Part shown: one piece after another, positions 8,758 to 18,002 of the stretch
How positions within the stretch are numbered: position 1 is the stretch's first letter
How the letters are laid out: every line of letters starts with the position of its first letter
DNA from: Lysobacter antibioticus
GTDB lineage: Bacteria > Pseudomonadota > Gammaproteobacteria > Xanthomonadales > Xanthomonadaceae
Assembly: GCF_001442535.1 (NCBI RefSeq)
Contig: NZ_CP013141.1
Location: 2,239,242 to 2,303,241 of the forward strand
Direction: 5' to 3'
DNA: 64,000 nt
Notes under the pieces: model-generated
The model's input: only the letters and a program-made list of their open reading frames with translations
Told to the model about the DNA's origin: nothing
Databases searched by the model: none
Position numbers and translations under genes: made by a program

Positions 8758-9687
8758 ATGGAAACCAAGGCCAATTACGTCCTCATCGGTGCGTTCACGA
8801 TCGTCGTGACGCTGTTCCTGCTGTTGTTCGCCCTGTGGGCGGCCAAGTACTCCTCGGAGAAGAGCTGGCGCGAGTACGCGGTGATCTTCAACGAGCCGGT
8901 CACCGGCCTGTCGGAAGGCAGCACCGTGCAGTACAACGGCATCTCGGTCGGCACCGTGCAACAGCTGAGCCTGGCGCCGGACGACCCGCGCCGGGTCATC
9001 GCCAAGCTGCGCCTGCAGGCCGACGCGCCGATCAAGACCGACACCCGCGCCAAGCTGTCGATGACCGGCATCACCGGCAGCCCGATCATCCAGCTCACCG
9101 GCGGCAGCCCGAACAGCCCTGCGCTGGCCGACGCCGAGCGCAGCAGCGACATCCCGGTGATCCAGACCGAAGCCTCGGCGCTGCAGAACATCGCCGACAC
9201 CGCCAACCGCCTGGTCGCGCGCATGGACCAGGTGCTCAGCGACGAGAACGTCAAGCACGTGTCGAACACGCTGGCCAACATCGAATCGCTGACCGGTTCC
9301 ATCGCCGGCCAGCGCGAAGACCTGCGTGCACTGATCACCAACGCGCGCAAGTCCAGCGAACAGCTCGCCGTCACCCTGAACACCACCAATCGCGCGGTCG
9401 AGAGCGTCGATCGCGAACTGGTCGACAAGCTGCCGGGCCTGATCGCCAAACTCGACAGCACCCTGACCAAGCTCGATTCGGCCGCGACCGGCGCTAACGG
9501 CATCCTTACCGACAACCGCGCCGCGATCAGCAGCTTCGCCAACGACGGCCTGGCCCAGCTCGGCCCGACCCTGAGCGAACTGCGCTCGCTGGTACGCGAC
9601 CTGCGCCGGATCAGCGACCGCCTCGACAACAACCCGACCCGCTACCTGCTGGGCCGGGATGCGACCAAGGAATTCGAGCCCGAATGA
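8758..9687 (+). CDS. mlaD: MlaD/MCE-family substrate-binding protein
   Basis: Membrane-anchored periplasmic protein of 309 residues that carries lipid between the membranes in Mla-type systems. The N-terminal anchor is at about residues 8-30 (ANYVLIGAFTIVVTLFLLL). The single MCE domain is at about 38-115, with GLSEGSTVQYNGISVGTV and TGITGSPIIQLTGG. A long helical, coiled-coil-like tail follows, rich in Asn/Thr/Asp heptads. The ATG at 8758 follows the CPBP gene by 46 bases. The stop overlaps an ATG at 9684, but that is probably not the start used by the next gene. Confidence 0.92.
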   Translation: METKANYVLIGAFTIVVTLFLLLFALWAAKYSSEKSWREYAVIFNEPVTGLSEGSTVQYNGISVGTVQQLSLAPDDPRRVIAKLRLQADAPIKTDTRAKLSMTGITGSPIIQLTGGSPNSPALADAERSSDIPVIQTEASALQNIADTANRLVARMDQVLSDENVKHVSNTLANIESLTGSIAGQREDLRALITNARKSSEQLAVTLNTTNRAVESVDRELVDKLPGLIAKLDSTLTKLDSAATGANGILTDNRAAISSFANDGLAQLGPTLSELRSLVRDLRRISDRLDNNPTRYLLGRDATKEFEPE

Positions 9688-9714
9688 GGGGCATGGCGAA
9701 GCCATCGATACAGC

Positions 9715-9936
9715 GGCCGGCGACGCGAGCCGGCGAACGTTCGAACCATGTTGCGAAGACGATCATGACTCAGACAACCCGACTCAATGCATCCTCGAAC
9801 GGCCGCGCTTACGTACCCGGCTCATCGGCACGGCAGCCGGCCAATCGGGCCGGCGAACGTTCGAATCAGGTTGCGAAGACGATCATGACTCAGACTCCCC
9901 GACTCAATGCATCCTCGAACGGCCGCGCTTACGTAC
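9715..9936 (+). repeat. 120-base tandem duplication upstream of and across the lipoprotein start
   Basis: Bases 9730-9816 recur at 9850-9936 with only about five differences, an exact 120-base period. Each copy contains the same ATG (9765 and 9885) followed by the codons MTQT.RLNASSNGRAYV. Because 120 is a multiple of three, the reading frame stays open through both copies. The second copy runs straight into the signal sequence. Confidence 0.9.
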
Positions 9937-10571
9937 ACCTCTTCGGTTGGCTCTTCTCAGGCGCGACCGTATTGGCCTTGGCCGGTTGCTCGTCGATCCT
10001 CGGCGAGAAGCCGAAGAAGCCGACCACCCAGTACGCGCCCGATCCGCGCGTGCAGGCCGATCCGTCGTGGCCGAACGCGAACTGGCAGCTGTCGTTGAGC
10101 GCGCCCAACGCGGCGCGCATGATCGACAGCTTGCGCATCGCCGTGCGCCCGACCGGCAACGAGATCGAGGTCTACAAGGGCGCGGCCTGGGCCAAGCTGC
10201 CGAGCAGCATGATCGAGGACGCCCTGCTGCGTACCCTGGAGGACTCCGGCAAGATCGCCGCGGTCGCGCGCCAGGGCAGCGGCATCGGCGGCGACTACAA
10301 GCTGGTGCTCGACATGCGCCGTTTCGAGTCCGACTACGGCCAGGGCGCGGCGGTGCCGTCGGCGACCATCGAGATCAACGCCAAGCTGATGCACAACTCC
10401 GACCAGAAGGTCGTCGCCTCGCACACCTTCCTGCAGGCGCAACCGGCCGCGACCACCGCGGTGCCCGACGTGGTCGAAGCCTTCGAGCGCTCGCTGGAAA
10501 CGATCACCGGCGAGATCGCAGGCTGGACGCTGACCTCGGGCGACGCGCACGACAAGAGCCACAAGCGCTGA
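9885..10571 (+). CDS. ABC-type transport auxiliary lipoprotein
   Basis: Probable outer-membrane lipoprotein of the Mla-type transporter, PqiC/YmbA-like auxiliary family, 228 residues. The ATG at 9885 places a lipoprotein signal at the N-terminus: basic/polar start, hydrophobic FGWLFSGATVLALAG, then the lipobox cysteine in LALAGCSS. The mature domain continues with the family pattern WQLSLSAPNAARMIDSLRIAV and ends in FLQAQPAATTAVPDVVEAFE. A longer frame from 9684 is open, but it would bury the signal about 100 residues inside. The promoter-proximal half of the start region is a tandem duplication. Last gene of the operon. Confidence 0.85.
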   Translation: MTQTPRLNASSNGRAYVHLFGWLFSGATVLALAGCSSILGEKPKKPTTQYAPDPRVQADPSWPNANWQLSLSAPNAARMIDSLRIAVRPTGNEIEVYKGAAWAKLPSSMIEDALLRTLEDSGKIAAVARQGSGIGGDYKLVLDMRRFESDYGQGAAVPSATIEINAKLMHNSDQKVVASHTFLQAQPAATTAVPDVVEAFERSLETITGEIAGWTLTSGDAHDKSHKR

Positions 10572-10756
10572 GCGGTGCCGTGCCCCCTGCCATGACGGCC
10601 TGATGACGGGCCACGGCGGCGGCGCCGCGACCGCCGCGCGAAAGATGCGTGAAGGCTTTGCGCAAGAATGTACCCGGTGACCGCCGACACAAGCCGCCGC
10701 GCACCCGCTGCCTAGACTGCGCCCACCGCCGTCGTGGCGCGCATCGGGGAAGTGGA

Positions 10757-11944
10757 ATGACCGCACCGTTCTCGCAACGCCGTCGCGCCAGCGCACGGCG
10801 CAGCCTGCTCGCGCTCGCCCTGGCCTTGGAACTGATCGCCTGCATCGGCCTGGCGCAGGCAACACCGCCCGGCACTATCGACTACGAAACCATCGGCGCG
10901 ACGCCGCTGCGCGCGCTCGGCCGCGACGTGCAGGCGCCCGATGCCACCACCAACGTCCTGTTCGGGGCGCAGCTGGCGAATCCTGCGCCGGTCACCTACG
11001 AACAGATCGTGTTCGCGGTGCGCGACGCCGCCGACCGCAACTACGACCTCGGCCACCAGAGCGGCTATACGGTCGGCACGAGCGTACGCGAACTCACCGG
11101 CAGCGGCCGCTTCCCGGCCGGCCAATATCGTTACTGGGTTTCCTACTACGCCAACGGGCGTTGGACCGACCTGGCGCCGCAACGCAGTTTCACTGTAACC
11201 ACCGCGCCGGTCACCGACCCCACCACGACGCGTCCGCTCGGCGCCGGCACGAACTGGGTCTATCGCTTCGGCGACGAGTTCGACGGCAACGCCGTCGATT
11301 GGAATCGTTGGGCCGACGACTCTTCCGCCGAGGCCGACCACGGCCACGGCAACCCCGGCAATCAGCAACTGGAATGGAACCAGGGCAAGAACTGCTCGGT
11401 GAGCAACGGCGTGCTGTCGATGCTCGCCAAGCGCGAGACCGCGATCTCGCCTTCGGGCCGCCGCTACGACTGGACTTCGTGCCTGCTGTCTTCGCACAAG
11501 CGCTACAACTTCCGTTACGGCTTCATCGAGGCGCGCATGAAGCTGCCGGCCGCGGCCGGCTTCTGGCCCGCGTTCTGGACCTTCCAGGCACCGGGCGCGC
11601 AGCAGTGGAACGAGACCGACGTATTCGAGTACTACTCCGACAACAAGAGCCGGCTGTACTTGAACCAGTACGTGATCAAGAACGGCGTCGAGCAGTTGGA
11701 CAGCTACATCCACACCACCAGCTTCGACCCGAGCGCCGGCTACCACGTCTACGGCGCCGACATCGCCCCCGATGCGACGCGCTTCTACATAGACGGCCAA
11801 CTGGTGCGTACCACCGCCAACGTCAGCCAGATCGAAACCTCGATCCTGATCGACCATTTCGTCTACGCCGGCAAGCCTCCTGCGGCGACGACCCAATCGG
11901 CAACCACCTGGGTCGATTACGTGCGCGCCTGGCAGCGGCCGTAG
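10757..11944 (+). CDS. Secreted glycoside hydrolase family 16 (beta-glucanase type)
   Basis: Exported glycanase of 395 residues, probably acting on beta-1,3(-1,4)-glucans such as fungal or oomycete cell-wall glucan. The signal peptide is about residues 1-35 (ending AQA). An Ig-like module at about 38-150 is followed by the GH16 domain from about 165 to the end. The catalytic motif E-x-D-x-x-E is present as NETDVFEYY with Glu286 nucleophile, Asp288 and Glu291 acid/base. The substrate-cleft GFWPAFWTF motif precedes it. The start at 10757 follows GGGGAAGTGG. The gene stands alone. Confidence 0.9.
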   Translation: MTAPFSQRRRASARRSLLALALALELIACIGLAQATPPGTIDYETIGATPLRALGRDVQAPDATTNVLFGAQLANPAPVTYEQIVFAVRDAADRNYDLGHQSGYTVGTSVRELTGSGRFPAGQYRYWVSYYANGRWTDLAPQRSFTVTTAPVTDPTTTRPLGAGTNWVYRFGDEFDGNAVDWNRWADDSSAEADHGHGNPGNQQLEWNQGKNCSVSNGVLSMLAKRETAISPSGRRYDWTSCLLSSHKRYNFRYGFIEARMKLPAAAGFWPAFWTFQAPGAQQWNETDVFEYYSDNKSRLYLNQYVIKNGVEQLDSYIHTTSFDPSAGYHVYGADIAPDATRFYIDGQLVRTTANVSQIETSILIDHFVYAGKPPAATTQSATTWVDYVRAWQRP

Positions 11945-12022
11945 CGCCGCTCCTACAGGGGCTTCGGTCAACTCATCCTTCGCCGTGCTCTTGGGTAGGA
12001 GCGGCGCGAGCCGCGACCGCGC
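11944..12022. repeat. REP-like element with 13-bp inverted arms
   Basis: GCGCCGCTCCTAC (11944-11956) is exactly complementary to GTAGGAGCGGCGC (11995-12007). The right arm continues into GAGCCGCGACCGC, a second small palindromic half. A related copy lies at 45098-45122. It sits between convergent genes, typical of REP sequences, and overlaps the last base of the GH16 stop codon. Confidence 0.75.
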
Positions 12023-12063
12023 CGACTCAGCTGGGACGTAACTCGCCGCAAGACCGAGCCCCG

Positions 12064-12657
12064 TCACTCCCGCGGCCCGATCACCCGAAACGTCAGGTTG
12101 ATCCGCTCGCCCACCGCCCGCACCGTGCGTGGCAAGGCATGGCGAAAATTCGCCTGGGTCGGCCCCGACATCACCAACAGACTGCCGTGCCCCAGTTCGA
12201 GCGCGCCCTTCAATTCCGCGCGGCGCCGATGCTTGAGCGCGAAGCGACGCGTCGCCCCGAGACTCAGGGATGCGATCACCGGCCTCGGCCCGAGCTCGCG
12301 CTCGTCGTCGCTGTGCCAGCCCATCGCATCGCGGCCGTCGCGGTAGCGATTGGCGAGTACGCTGTTGAAGCCGACCCCGAGCTCGCGCATCAGCCGCTCG
12401 CGGATCGGACCCAGCGCTTCGGGCCAGGGATACGGACGGAAGTCCACGCCGGAGTAGCGGTAGTGCGCATCGGCATCGCCGATCCAACTGCTGAGCCGCG
12501 GCGAATCGTGCTCGCGCCCGAACAGGCGGATGCGGTGCACTTCCCAGCGGATCTCCTCGACCAGGGCCGCCTGCAGCGCATCGGCGGCGACGCGCTCCAG
12601 CCAGTTCGGGTCGAAAGCCAGTTCGGCGTCTTCCAGAGGCAGGCGTTGCAAGGGCAT
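12064..12657 (-). CDS. alkB: AlkB-family 2OG-Fe(II) DNA repair dioxygenase
   Basis: Cytoplasmic oxygenase of 197 residues that repairs alkylated bases by oxidative demethylation. The iron ligands are visible as His115 and Asp117 in MGWHSDDE and His173 in FRHALP. The 2-oxoglutarate-binding RxNxTFR motif is present as RINLTFR at 185-191. The NRYRDGRDAMGWHSD pattern is closer to the AlkB homologues common in Xanthomonads than to E. coli AlkB, so specificity is not certain. Convergent with the GH16 gene and divergent from the ETF-QO gene. Confidence 0.9.
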   Translation of the reverse strand: MPLQRLPLEDAELAFDPNWLERVAADALQAALVEEIRWEVHRIRLFGREHDSPRLSSWIGDADAHYRYSGVDFRPYPWPEALGPIRERLMRELGVGFNSVLANRYRDGRDAMGWHSDDERELGPRPVIASLSLGATRRFALKHRRRAELKGALELGHGSLLVMSGPTQANFRHALPRTVRAVGERINLTFRVIGPRE

Positions 12658-12888
12658 GGCGGCACGCTAGCACGCGTCGCACGGGCCTCGCGATCCGGAT
12701 CTTGCGCCGGCCCGGCGTCCACCTGCCCGGCTCCATACGCCCCTCGCCGCGAACGTCCGGGAACGCGTGCGCAACAGTACGCAAAGCGTTTTAAACGCCG
12801 ACCCGGCGCGGCACCGACGGGGTCACATTTGGCGCTGCCGCCGCAAACCCGCGACAATATGCGGATCGCACGCCAGAGTCCCGCCAGC

Positions 12889-14553
12889 ATGAGCGAACAG
12901 CCGATCGATACGGTCCAGCCGTCCGACACGCCAGCCATCGAAATCGAACGCGACGTCATGGAGTACGACGTCGTCACCGTCGGCGCCGGCCCGGCCGGGC
13001 TGTCGTTCGCGATCCGGCTCAAGCAGCTCAATCCGGAGCTGTCGGTCTGCGTGATCGAAAAATCCAGCACCATCGGTGCCCACATCCTGTCCGGCGCGGT
13101 AATCGAGACCGGGCCGCTGGACGCGCTGCTGCCGAACTGGCGCGACAACCCGCCGCCGATCTGCGTGCCGGCCACCGACGACGAGTTCTGGCTGCTCAGC
13201 AAGACCGGCGGGCGCAAGCTGCCGGTGCCGCCGGGCATGCACAACCAAGGCAACGTCATCGTCAGCCTCGGCGCGATGTGCGCCTGGCTGGCGCCGCAGG
13301 CCGAAGCCCTCGGCGTGGAGATCTACCCCGGCTTCGCCGCCGCCGAGACCCTGCACGACCCCGACGGCCGCGTCGCCGGCGTGCGCATCGGCGACATGGG
13401 CATCGCCAAGGACGGCAGCCACAAGTCGGGCTTCACCGCCGGCATCGACATCCGCGCCAAGGTCACCGTGTTCGCCGAAGGCGCGCGCGGCCATCTGACC
13501 AAGCGCTTGATCAAGCGCTTCAAGCTCGATGCCGACAGCGACCCGCAGGGTTATTCGATCGGCATCAAGGAACTGTGGCAGGTGCCCGAAGACCGGGTCA
13601 GCCCGGGCAAGATCGTGCACAGCTTCGGCTGGCCGGCCGACAGCCACACCTACGGCGGCAGCTTCCTGTATCACCTCGACAAGGGCCGCATCGCGCTCGG
13701 CTACGTCAGCGGCCTGGATTACCGCGACCCCGACTACAAGCCGTGGGAAGCCTTCCAGCAATGGAAGAACCACCCGATGGTCAAACCGCTGCTCGACGGC
13801 GGCACCATCGTCTCGGCCGGCGCCCGCGCCATCGTCACCGGCGGCTATCAGTCGCTGCCGAAGGTCGAGATGCCCGGCGCCCTGCTGATCGGCGACACCG
13901 CCGGCCTGCTCAACGTGCCCAAGGTCAAAGGCACTCATCAGGCGATCCGCTCCGGCATGCTCGCCGCCGAACACCTGGCGCAGTCGCTGAGCAGCGAAGG
14001 CTTCGACGCCAAGCTGCGCGCTTCCGATGCGATGGCCGAGCTCAAGAAGGTCCGCAACATCAAGCCCGCATTCAAGCGCGGCCTGTGGTTCGGCATGCTC
14101 AACGCCGCCTGGGAAACCGTCACCGGCGGGCGTTCGCCGTGGACCTTGAAGAACAAGGCCGACTGGTCGTCGCTGCAGAAGCTCGGCGAAGCCGAACAGC
14201 CCAAGCGCGACTACGTCGACCGCAGCCTGGCCCCGCGCGATCGCCTGGCCTCGGTGTATTTCGCCGCGACCGAGCACGACGAAGACCAGCCGGTGCACCT
14301 CAAGGTCGCCGATACCGACATCTGCATCACCCAGTGCGCCGAGGAATACGGCAACCCCTGCACGCGCTTCTGCCCGGCCGGCGTCTACGAGATCGTCGAA
14401 TCCGCGTCCGACGACGGCAGCGTCGCCAAGCGCCTGCAGATCAACTCGGCGAACTGCGTGCACTGCAAGACCTGCGACATCAAGGACCCGTACGAGATCA
14501 TCAACTGGGTCACCCCGGAAGGCGGCTCGGGGCCGAATTACCAGAACCTGTAA
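12889..14553 (+). CDS. Electron transfer flavoprotein-ubiquinone oxidoreductase
   Basis: Membrane-associated flavoprotein that passes electrons from reduced ETF to ubiquinone. The 554 residues match the family length. An FAD-binding GxGxxG (VGAGPAGLSFAIRL) is near residue 28. The central quinone-binding region includes SGLDYRDPDYKPWEAFQQW. The C-terminal 4Fe-4S domain has the cysteines CAEEYGNPCTRFCPAGVYE and NCVHCKTCDIKDP. The ATG at 12889 is closest to the conserved region. An in-frame ATG at 12859 is an alternative. Its partners etfB and etfA lie 8 kb downstream. Confidence 0.95.
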   Translation: MSEQPIDTVQPSDTPAIEIERDVMEYDVVTVGAGPAGLSFAIRLKQLNPELSVCVIEKSSTIGAHILSGAVIETGPLDALLPNWRDNPPPICVPATDDEFWLLSKTGGRKLPVPPGMHNQGNVIVSLGAMCAWLAPQAEALGVEIYPGFAAAETLHDPDGRVAGVRIGDMGIAKDGSHKSGFTAGIDIRAKVTVFAEGARGHLTKRLIKRFKLDADSDPQGYSIGIKELWQVPEDRVSPGKIVHSFGWPADSHTYGGSFLYHLDKGRIALGYVSGLDYRDPDYKPWEAFQQWKNHPMVKPLLDGGTIVSAGARAIVTGGYQSLPKVEMPGALLIGDTAGLLNVPKVKGTHQAIRSGMLAAEHLAQSLSSEGFDAKLRASDAMAELKKVRNIKPAFKRGLWFGMLNAAWETVTGGRSPWTLKNKADWSSLQKLGEAEQPKRDYVDRSLAPRDRLASVYFAATEHDEDQPVHLKVADTDICITQCAEEYGNPCTRFCPAGVYEIVESASDDGSVAKRLQINSANCVHCKTCDIKDPYEIINWVTPEGGSGPNYQNL

Positions 14554-14615
14554 GAGCTGCGACCGACCATGCCGATTGCGACCTGATCGCCTCTTCGGTG
14601 AACCCGAACAGCCTG

Positions 14616-14651
14616 CAACGGCGCGCCCCGGTCGACCGCGCCGTTGTTATT
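14616..14651 (+). terminator. Probable terminator after ETF-QO
   Basis: CAACGGCGCG (14616-14625) pairs exactly with CGCGCCGTTG (14637-14646) around an 11-base loop, followed by TTATT. It lies about 60 bases after the stop. The remaining roughly 160 bases up to the metalloprotease show nothing recognisable. Confidence 0.6.
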
Positions 14652-14811
14652 CGATGCAGCAGCCGATTGCGCTCGTGGCTCGCCTGCAACGAATCAAGAC
14701 TTGCCCAATCGGTGGCCGGCATCCGGGATTGCAGATGCAACTCTCTCCGGGAGGGCTCAGCGCAAAGCGCGCTCGGCCTCTAGCGCTGTCGGGTTGTGAG
14801 GTACGACGACC

Positions 14812-17214
14812 TCAAGTACCGGTCACCACCCAGTTCGTATCGGACACGGTATACAGGCTGCCGGAACCAGGCAGAATTCTCGATCCGTCAAGCAGATGGA
14901 TGTAGTTCTGACCGGTCCTCTGATTGCGCCAGAAAATGTCGGCCTTGCCATCCCCATTGTAGTCGCCGCTATTGACCACTTTCCAAGCTTGATCGGGCTC
15001 GACATGAACCAGGTTGACCTCGCTTGGCACGGTTCCTGCCATCCTCCACAGGTGGCACTCGCCCGTCGTCGCATGACGCCAGTAAACGTCGCTGCGTCCG
15101 TCTCCACCAAAGTCGGCGAAAGCGACCGGCTTCCAAGCGGAATCCGCAACAGTCGGTGCCGCGCCCGACGCGCTCAGCACCGTGGCACCCGACATGAGAT
15201 GAATGTAGTTTTGTCCTGAGCTCGCATTGCGCCAGAAAATATCGGCAGTGCCATCGCCGTTGAAATCGCCCGACCCGGCTACGCTCCAGGCAAGATTAGG
15301 TTCGCGGTAAACAGTCACCACGCTACGTGGAATGACTCCATTCATGAACCATATGTCGTTGGTACCGTTGACGCTATTACGCCAGTACAGATCGGTTTTC
15401 CGGTCTCCGTCGAAGTCGCCCAGCGCGACGATCTTCCAGTTCAGATCGCCGACACTGAAAGAGTATCCAGAGGCGGGAAGAATCCGGCCGCTCTCCATCA
15501 GGTGAACGTAGACTTGACCCGTTCGACTGTGGCGCCAGACTACATCCGAACGTCCGTCGCCATTGAAATCGCCTGATCCGGCTACCTCCCAAGATAGGTC
15601 AGGCTCTCGGTGCACGGTAATCACGCCCACCAAGGACGCCCCATTCATGAACCACAAATCATTTACACCACTTACCAAATTGCGCCAGTAGACATCGGAT
15701 TTGCCATCGCCGTCGAAATCGTTGCGTACAACTGCGCTGGCGACTACAGCGGCTCGGAACGTGGCGATGATCGGATGGGTTTGATTAAGCGTCTGCGCGG
15801 TATCGGCATCGCCGGCGACACCGCAGGCGAAACCGCCGCAGGTCGTGATACGCGGATTCGAGAAGACCCGATAAGAGGTCTGGCCCGGATCGCCATAGGC
15901 CATGATGTCGTAGAAATTGCCGGTGGCCGCACCGGCCTTGTAGCCGAACGAGTACGCATACGCGCCGTACTGCAGGGTGCCTCCCGAGGAGGCCGTCGCG
16001 CGATCGTGCTGCGCGCCCATGTTGTGACCCAGCTCGTGGGCGAAGGTTTCGTCGCGGCAGAAATAGGTCGTGCCGCCATCGTTCTGGCGCCCATCGCTGA
16101 CGACCGAATAACCGTTCGGCGCCGACGACGTGGTGATCGGCTGCTGATTACCGCCGAGTAGCCAGGCGATACCGCAACCGTCCTGCGTGGTGCGATCGTA
16201 CTTGCGTACGAACGACACCAGGTCGGCGCCGTACTGATCGCGTGCCGCACGCAAGGCATTGAAAGCGGGATCGACCGGGGTCGTCCGCGTGCCGGTCATC
16301 TTCTCCAGGACGCCGCCATTGTCGGAATTGTCCGGATAGTTGACCTGCATGGCGTGGACCATGCGAATGCGCGAAGTGATCTGGCTGTTGACGTAGGCCT
16401 GGTTGGTGACTTCCACCAGATAGTTGAGTCGAGTCACGGCCTGGGACGCGCCGCCCAGGCCGGTCGCGAAGCCGTTGCTGTAACCGACCAGGACATCGAC
16501 CACGACCTGACTGTTGGCCGCGGTCGCCGCAGCGGCGACCGATGCGCTGGTCGGCGCCACGACCGATGCGTTCGCCGCTGCGCTCGGTATCAGATAGTCG
16601 TCGGCATGATCGGGGCCGATCGAATTTTCGAGCAGCGCCAGCTTGGCCGGATCTGTCTCGACCAACCAGGACTTGCCGTCGCGCATGGTCAATTTCAGCG
16701 CGGGCTTGCCGGGTTGGGCGATGCTGCCGAATACGGCGCGTTCGCCGAAAGTAATGATGGCCTCTTGCGCGAGGCCGCCGCGGTCGATGCGCCCGACCCA
16801 GGTCCAGTCGCCGCTCGGATGCTCGACGTGGCGCTCATAGCGGAAGTCGAGTTCTTCGCCGGAGGGCGCGGTGATGCGCAGATGACCGCCGATGATCGCG
16901 GCAAGCGCGTGCTCCTCGCTCAATTCGACGCGATGCCAGGCAGAGGCGCCTTCGGAGATGGCCGCTTGTTTGGACGGATAAGCGGCCAGGTCGCCGCGAT
17001 CGGGAAGACGTGCGAAGCCGGCAGCGGCGATGCGGCGCGTCGCAAGCCGCGCCGATACCGGATCTGCGAATGGGCTCGGTGCCGAATGCATTGCCGGAGC
17101 GGACGTCGCCGCTCCGCTCGCAAGCCTTTGAGCGATTGACGAAGGACCGGAGTCGGATGACGTACAGCCAGCCGCAAGCAGGACCAGCATCCCCAGGAAA
17201 GCCAAATTGCGCAT
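14812..17214 (-). CDS. Secreted reprolysin-like (M12) zinc metalloprotease with FG-GAP repeats
   Basis: Exported metzincin of 800 residues. It begins with a lipoprotein-like signal (LVLLAAGCTSS, Cys17). A propeptide-like region to about 230 contains RYERHVEHPSGDWTW. The protease domain has the zinc motif HELGHNMGAQHD (His393, His397, His403; catalytic Glu394) and a Met-turn in FYDIMAYGD. From about residue 490 come repeated FG-GAP/VCBS blades such as DFNGDGRSDVVWRH, about 47 residues each, likely forming a calcium-binding beta-propeller. A paralogue with the same architecture lies at 24593-26965. Probable secreted degradative enzyme. The target is unknown. Confidence 0.9.
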   Translation of the reverse strand: MRNLAFLGMLVLLAAGCTSSDSGPSSIAQRLASGAATSAPAMHSAPSPFADPVSARLATRRIAAAGFARLPDRGDLAAYPSKQAAISEGASAWHRVELSEEHALAAIIGGHLRITAPSGEELDFRYERHVEHPSGDWTWVGRIDRGGLAQEAIITFGERAVFGSIAQPGKPALKLTMRDGKSWLVETDPAKLALLENSIGPDHADDYLIPSAAANASVVAPTSASVAAAATAANSQVVVDVLVGYSNGFATGLGGASQAVTRLNYLVEVTNQAYVNSQITSRIRMVHAMQVNYPDNSDNGGVLEKMTGTRTTPVDPAFNALRAARDQYGADLVSFVRKYDRTTQDGCGIAWLLGGNQQPITTSSAPNGYSVVSDGRQNDGGTTYFCRDETFAHELGHNMGAQHDRATASSGGTLQYGAYAYSFGYKAGAATGNFYDIMAYGDPGQTSYRVFSNPRITTCGGFACGVAGDADTAQTLNQTHPIIATFRAAVVASAVVRNDFDGDGKSDVYWRNLVSGVNDLWFMNGASLVGVITVHREPDLSWEVAGSGDFNGDGRSDVVWRHSRTGQVYVHLMESGRILPASGYSFSVGDLNWKIVALGDFDGDRKTDLYWRNSVNGTNDIWFMNGVIPRSVVTVYREPNLAWSVAGSGDFNGDGTADIFWRNASSGQNYIHLMSGATVLSASGAAPTVADSAWKPVAFADFGGDGRSDVYWRHATTGECHLWRMAGTVPSEVNLVHVEPDQAWKVVNSGDYNGDGKADIFWRNQRTGQNYIHLLDGSRILPGSGSLYTVSDTNWVVTGT

Positions 17215-17369
17215 AGCGGCCAGCCAAATAAAAGCAGCGCCGCATCCTGCATCCGCGGCGCGGATACTTCAATGGCCGCAAAAAAAGCATGCGACAGCGA
17301 CTGAGAACTGCGTCTCAATTTTGCGGAGAAGCTGCTTTACGTAGCCTCGCGAGGCCGCCGTTACGCTAT

Positions 17370-18002
17370 TCAGGCGGCCAGCAGCGGCACGCCGGTCTTG
17401 GTGCGCAGTTCGTCTTCGTTCACGCCCGGCGCGGTCTCGACCAGTACCAGGCCACGCTCGGTCACGTCCATCACCGCAAGCTCGGTGATGATCCGATTGA
17501 CCACGCCCAGGCCGGTCAACGGCAGCGTACATTCGGGCAGGATCTTGTGCTCGCCGTTCTTGGCGCTGTGTTCCATCAGCACGACCACGCGCTTGACGCC
17601 GGCGACCAGATCCATCGCGCCGCCCATGCCCTTGACCATCTTGCCGGGCACCATCCAGTTGGCCAGGTCGCCCTTGTCGGTGACCTGCATCGCGCCGAGG
17701 ATCGCCAGGTCGATATGACCGCCGCGGATCATCGCGAAGCTGTCGTGGCTGCCGAAGTAACTCGCCCCCTGACGCGCGGTCACGGTCTGCTTGCCGGCAT
17801 TGATGAGGTCGGCGTCGATTTCGCTTTCGGTCGGGAACGGACCGATGCCGAGCAGGCCGTTCTCGGACTGCAGCCACACGTCCATGCCGTCGGGAATGAA
17901 GTTGGCGACCAGCGTCGGCAGGCCGATGCCGAGGTTGACGTAGGCGCCATCGGTGAGTTCCTGCGCGGCGCGCTGCGCCATTTCATCGCGGGACCAAGAC
18001 AT
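17370..18002 (-). CDS. scoB: 3-oxoacid CoA-transferase subunit B
   Basis: Small subunit of a class I CoA-transferase that moves CoA from succinyl-CoA to an acetoacetate-like acid. The 210-residue protein has the active-site region [12 protein letters not shown], with the catalytic Glu expected in S-E-N-G, and the conserved [14 protein letters not shown]. The start at 18002 is chosen for AGGAAG about 9 bases upstream. Xanthomonas homologues (LpsI/LpsJ) sit next to xanB at the LPS locus, as here. The partner subunit is separated by 309 bases of repeat DNA instead of the usual close spacing. Confidence 0.93.
   Translation of the reverse strand: MSWSRDEMAQRAAQELTDGAYVNLGIGLPTLVANFIPDGMDVWLQSENGLLGIGPFPTESEIDADLINAGKQTVTARQGASYFGSHDSFAMIRGGHIDLAILGAMQVTDKGDLANWMVPGKMVKGMGGAMDLVAGVKRVVVLMEHSAKNGEHKILPECTLPLTGLGVVNRIITELAVMDVTERGLVLVETAPGVNEDELRTKTGVPLLAA

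Noticed and set aside
9684..9884. Longer start for the auxiliary lipoprotein overlapping the mlaD stop
   Set aside because: It would place the lipobox signal about 100 residues inside the protein. Only the ATG at 9885 gives an N-terminal signal.
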